Origin: Mesorhizobium sp. NFR06
GTDB taxonomy: Bacteria; Pseudomonadota; Alphaproteobacteria; Rhizobiales; Rhizobiaceae
Length of the DNA stretch: 64,000 nucleotides
Assembly: GCF_900115245.1 (NCBI RefSeq)
Contig: NZ_FOVT01000003.1
Coordinates: forward strand, 248,001 to 312,000
Direction of reading: 5' to 3'
The notes under the pieces were generated by a model. It was given only the letters and a program-made list of their open reading frames with translations, did no database searches and was not told the origin of the DNA. This document shows positions 16,439-25,611 of this stretch, in pieces. The first letter of the stretch is position 1; the number at the start of each line of letters is the position of its first letter. The position numbers and the translations under genes were made by a program.

Positions 16439-17473
16439 CTATTGAACCCTGATGCGCGGATTGAGGAACGCGTAGCCGACATCGGAGATGAGCTGCGTGA
16501 TCAAAACGATGAACACCGAGACCAGCGAACAGCCGAGCAGAAGGTCGATGTCGTTGTTGCCGGCGGCTTCGACCAGCGTGTAGCCAAAACCCTGGTAGCG
16601 GAACATCACCTCGACGATGACGACGCCGGTGAGCAGCCACGGGAACTGCAGCATGATGACGGTGAAAGGCGCGATGAGCGCGTTGCGCAACGCATGCTTG
16701 ATCACGACGCTGCCGAAGGACAGGCCCTTGAGCCGGGCGGTGCGGATATATTGCTGCGTCATCACCTCGACCATCGAGGCGCGCGTCATGCGCGCAATGT
16801 AGCCGATGCCGTAGATGGCCAGCGTGATCACCGGCAGCGTGAAATTGTAGAAGGTGATGCCCTGGCTGGCCGAGGCCGCGGAGCCGTTCAGCCAGCCGAG
16901 CCAGGATGCGAAGATGACGGTGAAGATGACGCCCGACACATATTCTGGCGTCGCCGTCGAGGCGATCGAGGCGACCGACAGCACACGGTCCGTGCGCGAG
17001 CCTTCGCGCATGCCGGCCAGGATGCCGATCAGCAGCGAGATCGGCACCATGACCGCCAGCACCCAGAACATGAGCAGTCCCGTGGCGCCGAGGGCAGGGA
17101 ACAGCTTGGCCGCGACCGTCGTCTTGAACTTGGTCGAGCAGCCGAAATCGCCCTGCAGCACCCCGGAGAACGTCGGCTCGGTCGGGTCATTGCAGAAGGA
17201 GAAGCGTTGCGTCGTCTTGCCCGTCGCCGGATCGGTGATCGGGTGCTTGGGCAGGACGCCCAGCCACTGGCCGTAGCGAAGGAAGAAGTTCTGCCGGTAG
17301 CCATGATTGACCAGCCAGCTTTCAAGCTGGTCGGCGGGCGTATGCATCTCGGTCTGGCTGATCGCCAGCTTCTTCAGATTGGGTTCGAGATTGACGAGGA
17401 AGAAAACGACCAGCGTCAGGCATAGCATCGTGAGCAGAATGGTGCCGATGCGTCTGGCGATGAATGAGAACAT
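16439..17473 (-). CDS. Peptide-type ABC transporter permease (DppB/OppB-like)
   Basis: A 344-residue permease with about six membrane segments. The N-terminal FIARRIGTILLTMLCLTLVVFFL segment and a large periplasmic loop with GYRQNFFLRYGQWLGVLPKH are typical of DppB. The C-terminal coupling loop reads TARLKGLSFGSVVIKHALRN, followed by GVVIVEVMFRYQGFGYTLVEA. It pairs with the DppC-like protein to form the channel. It starts 149 bases after the binding-protein gene, and a perfect palindrome lies between them. Confidence 0.93.
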   Translation of the reverse strand: MFSFIARRIGTILLTMLCLTLVVFFLVNLEPNLKKLAISQTEMHTPADQLESWLVNHGYRQNFFLRYGQWLGVLPKHPITDPATGKTTQRFSFCNDPTEPTFSGVLQGDFGCSTKFKTTVAAKLFPALGATGLLMFWVLAVMVPISLLIGILAGMREGSRTDRVLSVASIASTATPEYVSGVIFTVIFASWLGWLNGSAASASQGITFYNFTLPVITLAIYGIGYIARMTRASMVEVMTQQYIRTARLKGLSFGSVVIKHALRNALIAPFTVIMLQFPWLLTGVVIVEVMFRYQGFGYTLVEAAGNNDIDLLLGCSLVSVFIVLITQLISDVGYAFLNPRIRVQ

Positions 17474-17580
17474 TATGCCCCCCTGCCGGCCGGGTTGGGG
17501 TCAGATACGGTCAACCCTGTTTCGAAAAGCCAATGACGCCCCGCCACCGATGCAGCATATGCAACGGCGACGAAGCTGCA

Positions 17581-17608
17581 AATACGAGGGGCTGCAGCCC
17601 CTCGTATT
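17581..17608. terminator. Perfect 28-base palindrome after the binding-protein gene
   Basis: A 14-base arm, AATACGAGGGGCTG (17581-17594), is followed at once by its exact complement CAGCCCCTCGTATT (17595-17608). As RNA it forms a long stable hairpin 14 bases after the binding-protein stop and 108 bases before the first permease start. No T-run follows on the operon strand. The likely role is mRNA protection or partial termination, so that the binding protein is made in excess. Confidence 0.6.
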
Positions 17609-17622
17609 CATCGCGCCATGGA

Positions 17623-19281
17623 TCACGCCTGATCGAGCCAGACCTTGCCGAAGTCGTGCTCGTAGGTGGGGTGCATCGAGTGGTTCTTCACCTCGGGCTT
17701 GATGTTGATGTAGAGCTTGCGCCAGTAAGGCTGGATGATGATGCCGGAATCCTGTAGAGTCTGCTCGATATCCTTCATCACGACCTTGCGCTTCTCCGCA
17801 TCGGCGATGCCGAGCGCCTCATTCACCTTCTTGTCGAAGTCCGGATTGGCATAGGCCGTCTCGTTCCACGCTTCGCCGGAGCGGTAAGCGATGGCGATCA
17901 CCTGGATGCCGAGCGGGCGCATGTTCCAGTTGGTTTCCGAGAAGGGATACTTCGTCCAGTCGTTCCAGAAGGTCGAGCTCGGCAGCACGGTGCGCTTCAC
18001 CTTGATGCCGGCCTCGCGCAGCTGGGCGGCGATCGCGTCCGTGGTGTTCTTGTGATAGTCCTCGTCGTTGCTGATCAGCTCGTGTTCGAAGTCGATCGCG
18101 CCGGCTTCCGTCAGCATCTGCTTGGCCTTGGCGATGTCGCGCTTGACCTCCGGCAGCTTGACATATTCCGGATGGATCGGCGCGACATGGTGGTTTTCGG
18201 CCGGCGTGCCGGCATTGCCGTAGCCGAGCTGCAGCACGGTGGCGTTGTCGACGGCAAGCAACATTGCCTGACGAACCTTCTGGTCGTCATAAGGCTTGTG
18301 GGTGACATTGAAGCGCGACACCACGGTGGCCGCGGTCACCACTTCCGACGGCGGAGCGCCGACATCCGCGATGATCTTGACGTAGTCGGCGGTCGTTTCG
18401 TGGTTGGTGTGCACCTCGCCGGATTCGAAGGCCGAGACGGTCGCGGCCGGATCGGTGCCGTAGTCGATGAACTCGACGCCGTCGAGGAAGGCTTCGCCCT
18501 GCCACCACTTGCCGGTCTCGCGGCGCTTGTAGACCACCTTCTGGCCGACGTCGTAAGAGACGAGCTCGAACGGACCGGTGCCGATCGGGCAGTTCTTGAA
18601 GTTCGCGCCCTTCTCATCGAAGGTCTTGTGGACGACCAGGCCGGGATAGTCGCACAGGTTCGGGATGATGGCGATGTCGGGCTTGGTCAGCTTGAGCTTG
18701 ACAGTCATGTCGTCGACCTTGACGACGGAACCCTCGCGCAGCTTCTTGGTCGTATCGTCGACGAGGCTGCCCAGGCGACCGGGCATCGAGTTGCCTTCCG
18801 CTGACTTGTCGGCCCAGCGGGTGAAATTGTAGATCACGTCGTCGGCGGTGAACTTGTCGCCATTGTTCCATTCGACGCCCGGCCGCACGTGGAGCGTGTA
18901 TTCGGTGGCGTCGTCATTGATGTCCCAGCTTGCCAGGAGGTACGGCGCAAAGGTGTAATCCTTCGTGTACTTCACCAGCGGTTCGAGCGCCTGACGCTCG
19001 GCATTGGCGATTTCGGACCAGTCTGCGGTGCGCGGGTCCTTGGGATCCTTGACCGACATCGCGACCTTGAGCACGCCGCCCTTCTTGCCCTGCACGTCCT
19101 CGGCTCTGGCCGGGGTCGGAGCGGCGAGGCCGAGCAGGCCATAGGCCATTGCCGTCGATGCGCCGAAGACGCTTGCGAGCGCCAGGAATTCGCGGCGGTC
19201 CACCGTGCCGGTCTTGGCTTCTTCGGCCATTGCCAGGATGTGATCCGGAACACGGTCACCATTGCTTTTATAGATTGCCAT
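17623..19281 (-). CDS. Peptide-type ABC transporter substrate-binding protein (family 5)
   Basis: A 552-residue periplasmic binding protein of the Opp/Dpp/nickel family. It has a long basic N-region and a twin-arginine motif, [17 protein letters not shown] with Arg29-Arg30, then cleavage near ARA, so export is probably by Tat in folded form. Core family segments include [20 protein letters not shown], the hinge [20 protein letters not shown] and [20 protein letters not shown]. First gene of the five-domain peptide operon (binding protein, DppB, DppC, fused ATPase). The ligand is not evident and may be a peptide, opine or similar compound. Confidence 0.93.
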   Translation of the reverse strand: MAIYKSNGDRVPDHILAMAEEAKTGTVDRREFLALASVFGASTAMAYGLLGLAAPTPARAEDVQGKKGGVLKVAMSVKDPKDPRTADWSEIANAERQALEPLVKYTKDYTFAPYLLASWDINDDATEYTLHVRPGVEWNNGDKFTADDVIYNFTRWADKSAEGNSMPGRLGSLVDDTTKKLREGSVVKVDDMTVKLKLTKPDIAIIPNLCDYPGLVVHKTFDEKGANFKNCPIGTGPFELVSYDVGQKVVYKRRETGKWWQGEAFLDGVEFIDYGTDPAATVSAFESGEVHTNHETTADYVKIIADVGAPPSEVVTAATVVSRFNVTHKPYDDQKVRQAMLLAVDNATVLQLGYGNAGTPAENHHVAPIHPEYVKLPEVKRDIAKAKQMLTEAGAIDFEHELISNDEDYHKNTTDAIAAQLREAGIKVKRTVLPSSTFWNDWTKYPFSETNWNMRPLGIQVIAIAYRSGEAWNETAYANPDFDKKVNEALGIADAEKRKVVMKDIEQTLQDSGIIIQPYWRKLYINIKPEVKNHSMHPTYEHDFGKVWLDQA

Positions 19282-19558
19282 GACTTACTCCCATTGTTGG
19301 CTTTCTGCCTTTTAACATTCCGCATCCAGACCGCGTTGTCAAAAGACGGTGTGGAGTAGGAACATGGTAGGGAATGTGCATCTTTGAGTGCAACCCGGTT
19401 CGCGCGATAGCGACAGTCTTGGCGCAAATTTGTTAGCGCGACGCGGATTTCCCAAAAAATCGCCGCGGGCGATTAAATCAATACATTTTACATGGATAGG
19501 CACCCCGCCTCCGCGGCGAGGAACCTGTTCGGCAGGCCGCGGAAGGGGCGTCGCAGCC

Positions 19559-22500
19559 TCAATATTCGCGTTCGTAAAAGACGCCGCCCTTCGCTTCGCC
19601 GGCGTCGTTGGCCTCGCCGCGCAGCTTCACGCCGCGCCCGACATTGAGGTCGATCGTCGCCTTGCCGGAGCCTGGTTTGTCGCCCTTCTGGATCGTCACA
19701 TAGGTGCGGTCGTTGAGGTACTTCCCAGCCGAGACCGCCGTGCCGCCCTTCTCGTCCGTCGTCACGTCGAGATCGTCGATGCCAATCGCATTGCGTAGAT
19801 TGTCGAGTAGCGAGGTCGCGCCGCCGGCCCCGGCCAGTTGCGCGGCCGCGTCCGCAAGCTGGGCGATCTGCAGCGGCGACAGATTCGACATCGAGCGGCC
19901 GAAGATAAGCTGTGCCAGCACCTCGTCTTCCGGCAGCGCCGGCACGGAGGAGAAAGTGAACTTCGGATTGGTCGCCTCGCCCGAAACCACGATCGTGACG
20001 GTGGCGCTGCTGGTCGTGGTGGTCGCCGTCATGTTGAGGTAGGGCACCAGCGAGCCCTGGAACCCGACCGTGCCCTCGGTGAAGGTCAGCCGCTTGGCAA
20101 GGATCGTCAGCCGCCCTCGCTGCAGGGTGAAAGTGCCCACCGCTTGCGGCGACGACGCGGGGCCGCTGAGCTTAAGCGAGCCGCCGAGTTCGGCATCGAG
20201 GCCCCTGCCCTGAATGAATATCTGGTTCGGCGCGTTGACCGTCACGTCGAGGAGGAAGCCGCTGCCGCCCTTGCCGCCGCCGGATGTCGGCGGACGCAAC
20301 GCCTTATCCTGCGCCCGCACGGCTGCCGGCGCATTCTTGTGCTTCACGTCCAACGCCGAAAGCGACCCCGGCAGCTTCTCCGGAACAGTGATCACCGTCT
20401 TGGCCAGGTTGATCGTGCCGGCTATCACGGGCGCCGACGCGAGCGAACCCTTGATCGTCAGGTCGCCGTCGAGATTGGCGGTCACCACCTTGCCATCCGT
20501 GTAGCGGCCATTGGTGAGCTTGACCGAAAGGTCGGCCGGGAAGCCCTGCGCCGGAACGATACCGACAGTGCCGCTTGCCGACAGGCTGCCGCGCGTCGAT
20601 AGCGTGCCGGTAAGGCGGTTGATCCTGGCGACACCGCCGTCGATCGAAATGTCGGCCGCGATGTCGTTGACGGCAAGCCCGGAACGCGCATCGATAAGTC
20701 GCGCGCCCGAAGTTGTGACTTTGCCACTGATCACGGGCGATGATGCGGGACCGCGCACCTGCACGTCGACATTGGCGGTGCCGTTGAGCGCCAGACCTTG
20801 CGCCGCCAGCTTGGCGGCAAGGAAGGAAAACGGCACCTTGCCGTTGAAATCGAGCGCCAGCGTGGGTGTGCCCGCCGTCGTCACCGTACCGCCGCCCTTG
20901 AGGCCGAGCCCGGCGCCGTCGCTGATGTTGGCATCGAAGGCGAGCTTGTTGCCGGCAAATGTTCCCGATGACGAGACATTCATGCCGCCGAGCCCGGCGC
21001 CACGCGTCTGCGATGTCTGCACGCCGGAGGCATCGATGTTGAAGGCGACGGACGGGCTCGCCGGCGCGCCGGTCACCTTGACCGTGCCGGAGATCGACCC
21101 GGCCCCATCGAGGCCCGGCGAGAAACTGTTGGCAAGCGAGATCGGCACCCTGGCCAGATTGGCGTTGATGTCGAGCGCCTGCGCGACCTTGCCCGTCACC
21201 GTTGCCGTACCGCCGCCAAGATTGAGCACCAGCCGGTCGAGCGTTGTCACGCCATTGGCAATGGTTACGGTCGAGGCCTGCGCGATCGCAGTCTTGATGC
21301 CTTGCACGGTCGCCTGGCCTGACGCCAGTTCGATAGTCGTCGTGCCGTTCGCCGCCTTCACGCGGCCGGCCGCCTTGGCCGGGATGTTCTTCACGGTCGC
21401 GCCGCCCGAAAAGCCGGTCCAGTCGCCGTCGCGCTTGAGATCGACATCGATGCCGGTAATGGCGGTGCCGCCGGAAGTGACGCTCTCGGCGTGCACCGTG
21501 CCGGCGATGACGGGTGCCGCCATGTAGTTCGCGATCTGCGCGTCGATCGCGACATTCCTGGCGGAGAGATCGCCGCGCTTGATGGCCGAGGTGTTCGCCT
21601 TGACCGCGACGTTGGGCCCGTTGGCGGCCTTGGAGAAAGCGATCGTGCCGCGCACATTTCCCTCGGCCTTTTCCAGCGCCAGCGCGGCGAGCGGCCCGAT
21701 ATCGGGCAGGTCGAGCGAAACCGTGCCGACCGGCACGAAGGCATCGTCCAGCGTAAGATCGCCTGAAATCTTGTTCGGGCCGAGCGACAGCAAGAGCCCG
21801 TTGATCGCGCGGCTGCCATTGGTCGTGGCGAGCACGGCGTTGCCCTGCAGCGGCTGGCCGGCGACATTGCCGGTGAGCTGCACATTGGCTGCCGGATTGG
21901 CGGCATCGGCCTTGCCGGTAGCAGTCAGCTTCAGCCCGGTGATCTCGCGCTCCGCAACCGAAAGCCGGTCGCTGTTCACATTAAGCGACAGGTCCGGCGC
22001 TGTCGGCGCGCCTTGCGCATCAAGTGTGAAAGTGATGGCGCCCTTGGCATCCTTCGACAGCAGCGAAATGTCGGCCAACGCGCCCTTGACGGCGGCACTG
22101 AGCTTGTTGTCGGCAATGCTGGCCTGGCCGTCGGCGGTGAACGCGCCCGAGACTACCTTGACCGGACCGAGGCTGACATTGCCCTTGGCGTCGCGTTGCG
22201 TCGTGGCGCTGAGTTGGGTGCGTTCGGCGAGCACACCGCGCACCCCGGCCGGCAGTGCCGCCGAGAGCACATCCGCCTTGACCGTGAAATCGACGGAGCC
22301 GTCGGCGAACGACACACGGCCGTTGAAGGCGCCGTCCACCGCGCCGGTCGTCGCCGAACCGCTGGCGATGGTGATGGCGTCGACAGCGAGGTTGCCGACG
22401 ACCTTGGCCGTAACCTTGCCGGCGACCAGCGGCGCGACGGTCGGATTGTCGAGATCAATCTTGTCGGCCGCGACCGTCCCGGAGATCGGGCCGGTCCTCG

Positions 22501-25500
22501 CCTTGACGTCGAAGCCGTCGGACTGGAGCGCCAGCGCCAGGCCTTCGACTTTCACATGATTGGCCGTGGCGGAAGGCAGCGTCGCGGAGATGTCGAGCCG
22601 TGGCGCGGTGCCCTGCCCCGCGGCTTTCACCGAGATGGACTGCAATTCGAGATCGACGGGGCTCTGAGGCGTGCCGAATTTGAGCGGCAGGCTCGGCCCG
22701 TTGGAGGCGAGGTCGGCCGAGAAATCGCTGGCGCCGTTCGGATTGATGGTGCCGGCCGCCTTGCCCGACATCTTGTCGCCGGAAAGCGTCGCGTGCTCGA
22801 TGACGAGGCCGCTTGCCGCCGAGGCGCTGCCCGCCGCATCGAGATTGAGCCGCCCGAGCCCTGCTTGCCGAGTCTGGCTGGTCTCGGCGCCGGCGAGCCG
22901 TGCGTTGAATCGGACCTCTGGGCTGGTGGAAGCGCCCGTGACTTGCGCCGTGCCGTTGAGCAAACCGGCGGCATCGAGGCCAGGCACGAAATCATTGGCG
23001 AGCGCCGCCGGCAGGTTGGCGAGGCTGGCCGTCAGGTCGAGGATCTGACCGGCGCTGCCGGAAACCGTCGCCGACCCGCCGCCAAGATTAAGGACGAGCT
23101 TCTCGACCGTGGTTACGCCATTGGCGACGGAGAGGCTGGAGGGCTCGGTGATCGCCGCCTTGATGCCGCGCACCGTCGCCTCGCCGGAAGCGAGTTCCAC
23201 GCTTGTGGTGCCATTGGCGATCTTCACGCGTCCGGTGGCTGTCGCCGGAATTCCCGACACCGTGGCGCCGCCTGAAAAATCGGTCCAGTCGCCATCGCGC
23301 TTCAAATCGATGCCGATGTTGCTGACCACGGTGGAGCCGGAGGTCACGCTGTCGGCCTTGATCGTGCCGGAGATCGCCGGGCCTTTCAGATAGTTGGCGA
23401 TCAGCGCGTTGACGGTGATCGTCTTTGCCGCCAGCTCACCCCGCGCGATCGAGGAGCTGGCCGCATTGATGGTGACGGTCGGGGCCTCGCCGTCCTTGGC
23501 GAAGGCGATCGTGCCGTTGATGTCGCCGGTGGCGCTCTGGTTGCCGAGCGCCGCGAGCGGTCCGATGTCAGGCACGGCAAGCGTCAGAGTGCCGAGCGGC
23601 AGGTATTGATCGTCGAGCGCAAGATCGCCCGAAACCTTGTTGTCGCCGAGCGCCAGGCTGAGGCCCTTGATTGAGCGCTTGCCGTCGGCCGTCACCAGCG
23701 ACGCCCCAATGTCGAGCGCCTGCCCCTCGGCGCTGCCGGTCAGCGAGACGTCGGCCGACGGATTGGCGATGTCGGCCTTGCCTTTGGCCGAAAGCTTGAT
23801 GTCCTTCACCGTGCGGCCGGCCGCCGTCAGGCTGGCGCTGTCGGCCGAAACGGAGAAATCCGGCGCCAGGCGCGGACCGGTGGCCGTCAGCGCGAAATTG
23901 ACCCCGCCGGCAAGCGGCGTGCCGGCGAGTGACGACAGCGGCGAGACATCGCCCAACGTGCCCTTGACGCTGGCCTCGATGTCCGATCCTTGCATGCTGC
24001 CGGTGCCGCTGGCGGTGAGCGAGCCGGAGCTGAGTTCCAGGGAGTTGGCGGCGAACGCGCCCTGCGGATCGCGGGTCGCGGTCGCCGAGAACTTCACCCG
24101 CTCGCCGAGCAGCGAGCTGATCTGCGGCGGCAGTGCCTTCGAGACGGCGTCGGCATTCATCCTCAGCGTCATCGACAGATCGGCGAGCGACACAGCGGCC
24201 GTCAGCCCGGCATTGAGCGCATCGCTGCGCAAGGTGCCTTTGTCGATGGTCACCGTCTCGCGGCTGATCGTGCCGGAAAGATCGGCGGCGAGCTTGCCGG
24301 TCACCAGCGGCGCCAGCGTCGCCACGTCGGTCTTCAGGCCGGCGGCCGCAAGACTGACACTGACCGGGCCGCTGCGGTTCTCGACGTCGAAGCTGTCGGA
24401 GTGGATCGCGGCCGTCACGTTGTTGAGTTGCGTGCCGCCGACGGCGACGGAGGCAAGGGACGTGCCGATATCGACCATCGGCGCCTTGCCGTCGCCGAAG
24501 GCGCGCACCGTGGCCTTTTCGACCGCAACCAGGATGGGAACGGCGCTGTTGCCGACATCGATGGTGACCGGCTTGTCCTTGGCGGAGAGCTCGACGGCCA
24601 GGTCGCTGGCGCCCTTCGGATCGACATTGCCGGTCGCGGCGCCGTGCACCGTATCGCTCTCTATGGTGGCGCGCTCGATATCTATTCCACCCGATGTGGT
24701 CGCTGTCCCAGCGACATCGAAGCTCGTCTTGCCGGCAAACAGCGACTTTATTTTCTCCGGCAGGAAGCCTTCGAACTGGCCGTCGCCCGCGGCCTCGATG
24801 CGGTGGCCCTTGTCCGTCAGCTGATGCCGGCCGGTCAATTGGCTGACGATCCGGCCATCGACCATGAAGGTGCCGATGCCGCTCCAATTGGCGAGCGGCC
24901 CAGTGCCGGAAACGACGATGTTGACGGGCGGCGCGTCGGGTAGCTTGAGCAGGTTGGCGATGATGCCCCCGGCCGGCTCCGATGCCTTCAGATCGAGGTC
25001 GAGCTTGTTGTCGGCCGGCGCGAAATGGATTTTGGCGTCGACATTGCCCTGCTTGCCGTCATGGCGGCTCACATACAGCGCGCTCTCGATCGCCAGCGGC
25101 GACGGATCGGCCTTGAACGAGCCCTTGGCGGCAAGCTCGGCAATGCCGCTGCCGGCCAGCTCCTGGCCGAGCGCGATCTCCGGCAGGTCGATCTCCCTGA
25201 CATCGATCGAGACGGGCAGGCTGGTCGAGCCGCCCTGCGGTGGCTGCTGGCTCGGCTGCGGCAGCCGCGCCAGTTCGATGCGATCGGCGGCAAAGCGATC
25301 GGCATTGAAATTCCAGGAGAGCAGCGCGGTCGGGGACCAGTCGAGCGCCACCTTGCGCGCCACCATCCAGGGGCCGGCGCGGTCTTCCAGCACGACATGG
25401 TCGAGCCTGAGCGCACCTGACCAAATGCCTTCGATGCCGCTGACCGTCACCTTGCGGTCCTCGCTCGAGGCCATCTTCGAGATCAGGCCGGCGAGATTCT

Positions 25501-25609
25501 GGCGGCCGCCTTCGGTGCCGGTAAGCACGACAAGCGCGCCGACCGCCATCACCAGCAAAAGGAGCAGCGTGTAGAGACAGATACGAACGATGCGCCAGAA
25601 AATCTTCAT
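19559..25609 (-). CDS. tamB: Translocation and assembly module protein TamB, enlarged by internal duplication
   Basis: A 2016-residue AsmA-like/TamB protein that spans the periplasm, works with TamA and carries lipids to, or helps protein insertion into, the outer membrane. Residues about 9-30 are a single inner-membrane anchor (LYTLLLLLVMAVGALVVLTG). A very long repetitive beta-rich region follows, and the conserved C-terminal domain (about 1670-2016) has GGSLKLSGPASSPQAVGTF, GEATNPKFTFSSVPALPEDE and the ending GGVFYEREY. Residues about 310-925 and 936-1547 are two copies of one ~620-residue unit, so the protein looks about one unit longer than the 1400-1500 residues I would expect. Only two bases separate it from tamA. 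Confidence 0.93.
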   Translation of the reverse strand: MKIFWRIVRICLYTLLLLLVMAVGALVVLTGTEGGRQNLAGLISKMASSEDRKVTVSGIEGIWSGALRLDHVVLEDRAGPWMVARKVALDWSPTALLSWNFNADRFAADRIELARLPQPSQQPPQGGSTSLPVSIDVREIDLPEIALGQELAGSGIAELAAKGSFKADPSPLAIESALYVSRHDGKQGNVDAKIHFAPADNKLDLDLKASEPAGGIIANLLKLPDAPPVNIVVSGTGPLANWSGIGTFMVDGRIVSQLTGRHQLTDKGHRIEAAGDGQFEGFLPEKIKSLFAGKTSFDVAGTATTSGGIDIERATIESDTVHGAATGNVDPKGASDLAVELSAKDKPVTIDVGNSAVPILVAVEKATVRAFGDGKAPMVDIGTSLASVAVGGTQLNNVTAAIHSDSFDVENRSGPVSVSLAAAGLKTDVATLAPLVTGKLAADLSGTISRETVTIDKGTLRSDALNAGLTAAVSLADLSMTLRMNADAVSKALPPQISSLLGERVKFSATATRDPQGAFAANSLELSSGSLTASGTGSMQGSDIEASVKGTLGDVSPLSSLAGTPLAGGVNFALTATGPRLAPDFSVSADSASLTAAGRTVKDIKLSAKGKADIANPSADVSLTGSAEGQALDIGASLVTADGKRSIKGLSLALGDNKVSGDLALDDQYLPLGTLTLAVPDIGPLAALGNQSATGDINGTIAFAKDGEAPTVTINAASSSIARGELAAKTITVNALIANYLKGPAISGTIKADSVTSGSTVVSNIGIDLKRDGDWTDFSGGATVSGIPATATGRVKIANGTTSVELASGEATVRGIKAAITEPSSLSVANGVTTVEKLVLNLGGGSATVSGSAGQILDLTASLANLPAALANDFVPGLDAAGLLNGTAQVTGASTSPEVRFNARLAGAETSQTRQAGLGRLNLDAAGSASAASGLVIEHATLSGDKMSGKAAGTINPNGASDFSADLASNGPSLPLKFGTPQSPVDLELQSISVKAAGQGTAPRLDISATLPSATANHVKVEGLALALQSDGFDVKARTGPISGTVAADKIDLDNPTVAPLVAGKVTAKVVGNLAVDAITIASGSATTGAVDGAFNGRVSFADGSVDFTVKADVLSAALPAGVRGVLAERTQLSATTQRDAKGNVSLGPVKVVSGAFTADGQASIADNKLSAAVKGALADISLLSKDAKGAITFTLDAQGAPTAPDLSLNVNSDRLSVAEREITGLKLTATGKADAANPAANVQLTGNVAGQPLQGNAVLATTNGSRAINGLLLSLGPNKISGDLTLDDAFVPVGTVSLDLPDIGPLAALALEKAEGNVRGTIAFSKAANGPNVAVKANTSAIKRGDLSARNVAIDAQIANYMAAPVIAGTVHAESVTSGGTAITGIDVDLKRDGDWTGFSGGATVKNIPAKAAGRVKAANGTTTIELASGQATVQGIKTAIAQASTVTIANGVTTLDRLVLNLGGGTATVTGKVAQALDINANLARVPISLANSFSPGLDGAGSISGTVKVTGAPASPSVAFNIDASGVQTSQTRGAGLGGMNVSSSGTFAGNKLAFDANISDGAGLGLKGGGTVTTAGTPTLALDFNGKVPFSFLAAKLAAQGLALNGTANVDVQVRGPASSPVISGKVTTSGARLIDARSGLAVNDIAADISIDGGVARINRLTGTLSTRGSLSASGTVGIVPAQGFPADLSVKLTNGRYTDGKVVTANLDGDLTIKGSLASAPVIAGTINLAKTVITVPEKLPGSLSALDVKHKNAPAAVRAQDKALRPPTSGGGKGGSGFLLDVTVNAPNQIFIQGRGLDAELGGSLKLSGPASSPQAVGTFTLQRGRLTILAKRLTFTEGTVGFQGSLVPYLNMTATTTTSSATVTIVVSGEATNPKFTFSSVPALPEDEVLAQLIFGRSMSNLSPLQIAQLADAAAQLAGAGGATSLLDNLRNAIGIDDLDVTTDEKGGTAVSAGKYLNDRTYVTIQKGDKPGSGKATIDLNVGRGVKLRGEANDAGEAKGGVFYEREY
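20970..24680 (-). repeat. Tandem duplication inside tamB, two units of about 1.87 kb
   Basis: Matching landmarks recur at a constant distance. LVLNLGGGSATVSG (about 23081) and LVLNLGGGTATVTG (about 21215) are 1866 bases apart. The PDIGPLAAL codons at 23555 and 21689 are also 1866 apart, and GASDL/GASDF near 24602 and 22724 are 1878 apart. All are multiples of three. Other pairs are DLKRDGDWTDFSGGATV / DLKRDGDWTGFSGGATV and ETSQTRQAGLG / QTSQTRGAGLG. The copies have diverged at many positions, so this is an old duplication. Unit limits are approximate. Confidence 0.85.
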
Positions 25610-25611
25610 CG

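Noticed and set aside
23568..24887. Long alternative frames inside tamB (up to 439 codons)
   Set aside because: The tamB frame is uninterrupted for 2016 codons with conserved TamB ends; the others are Arg-rich shadow frames.
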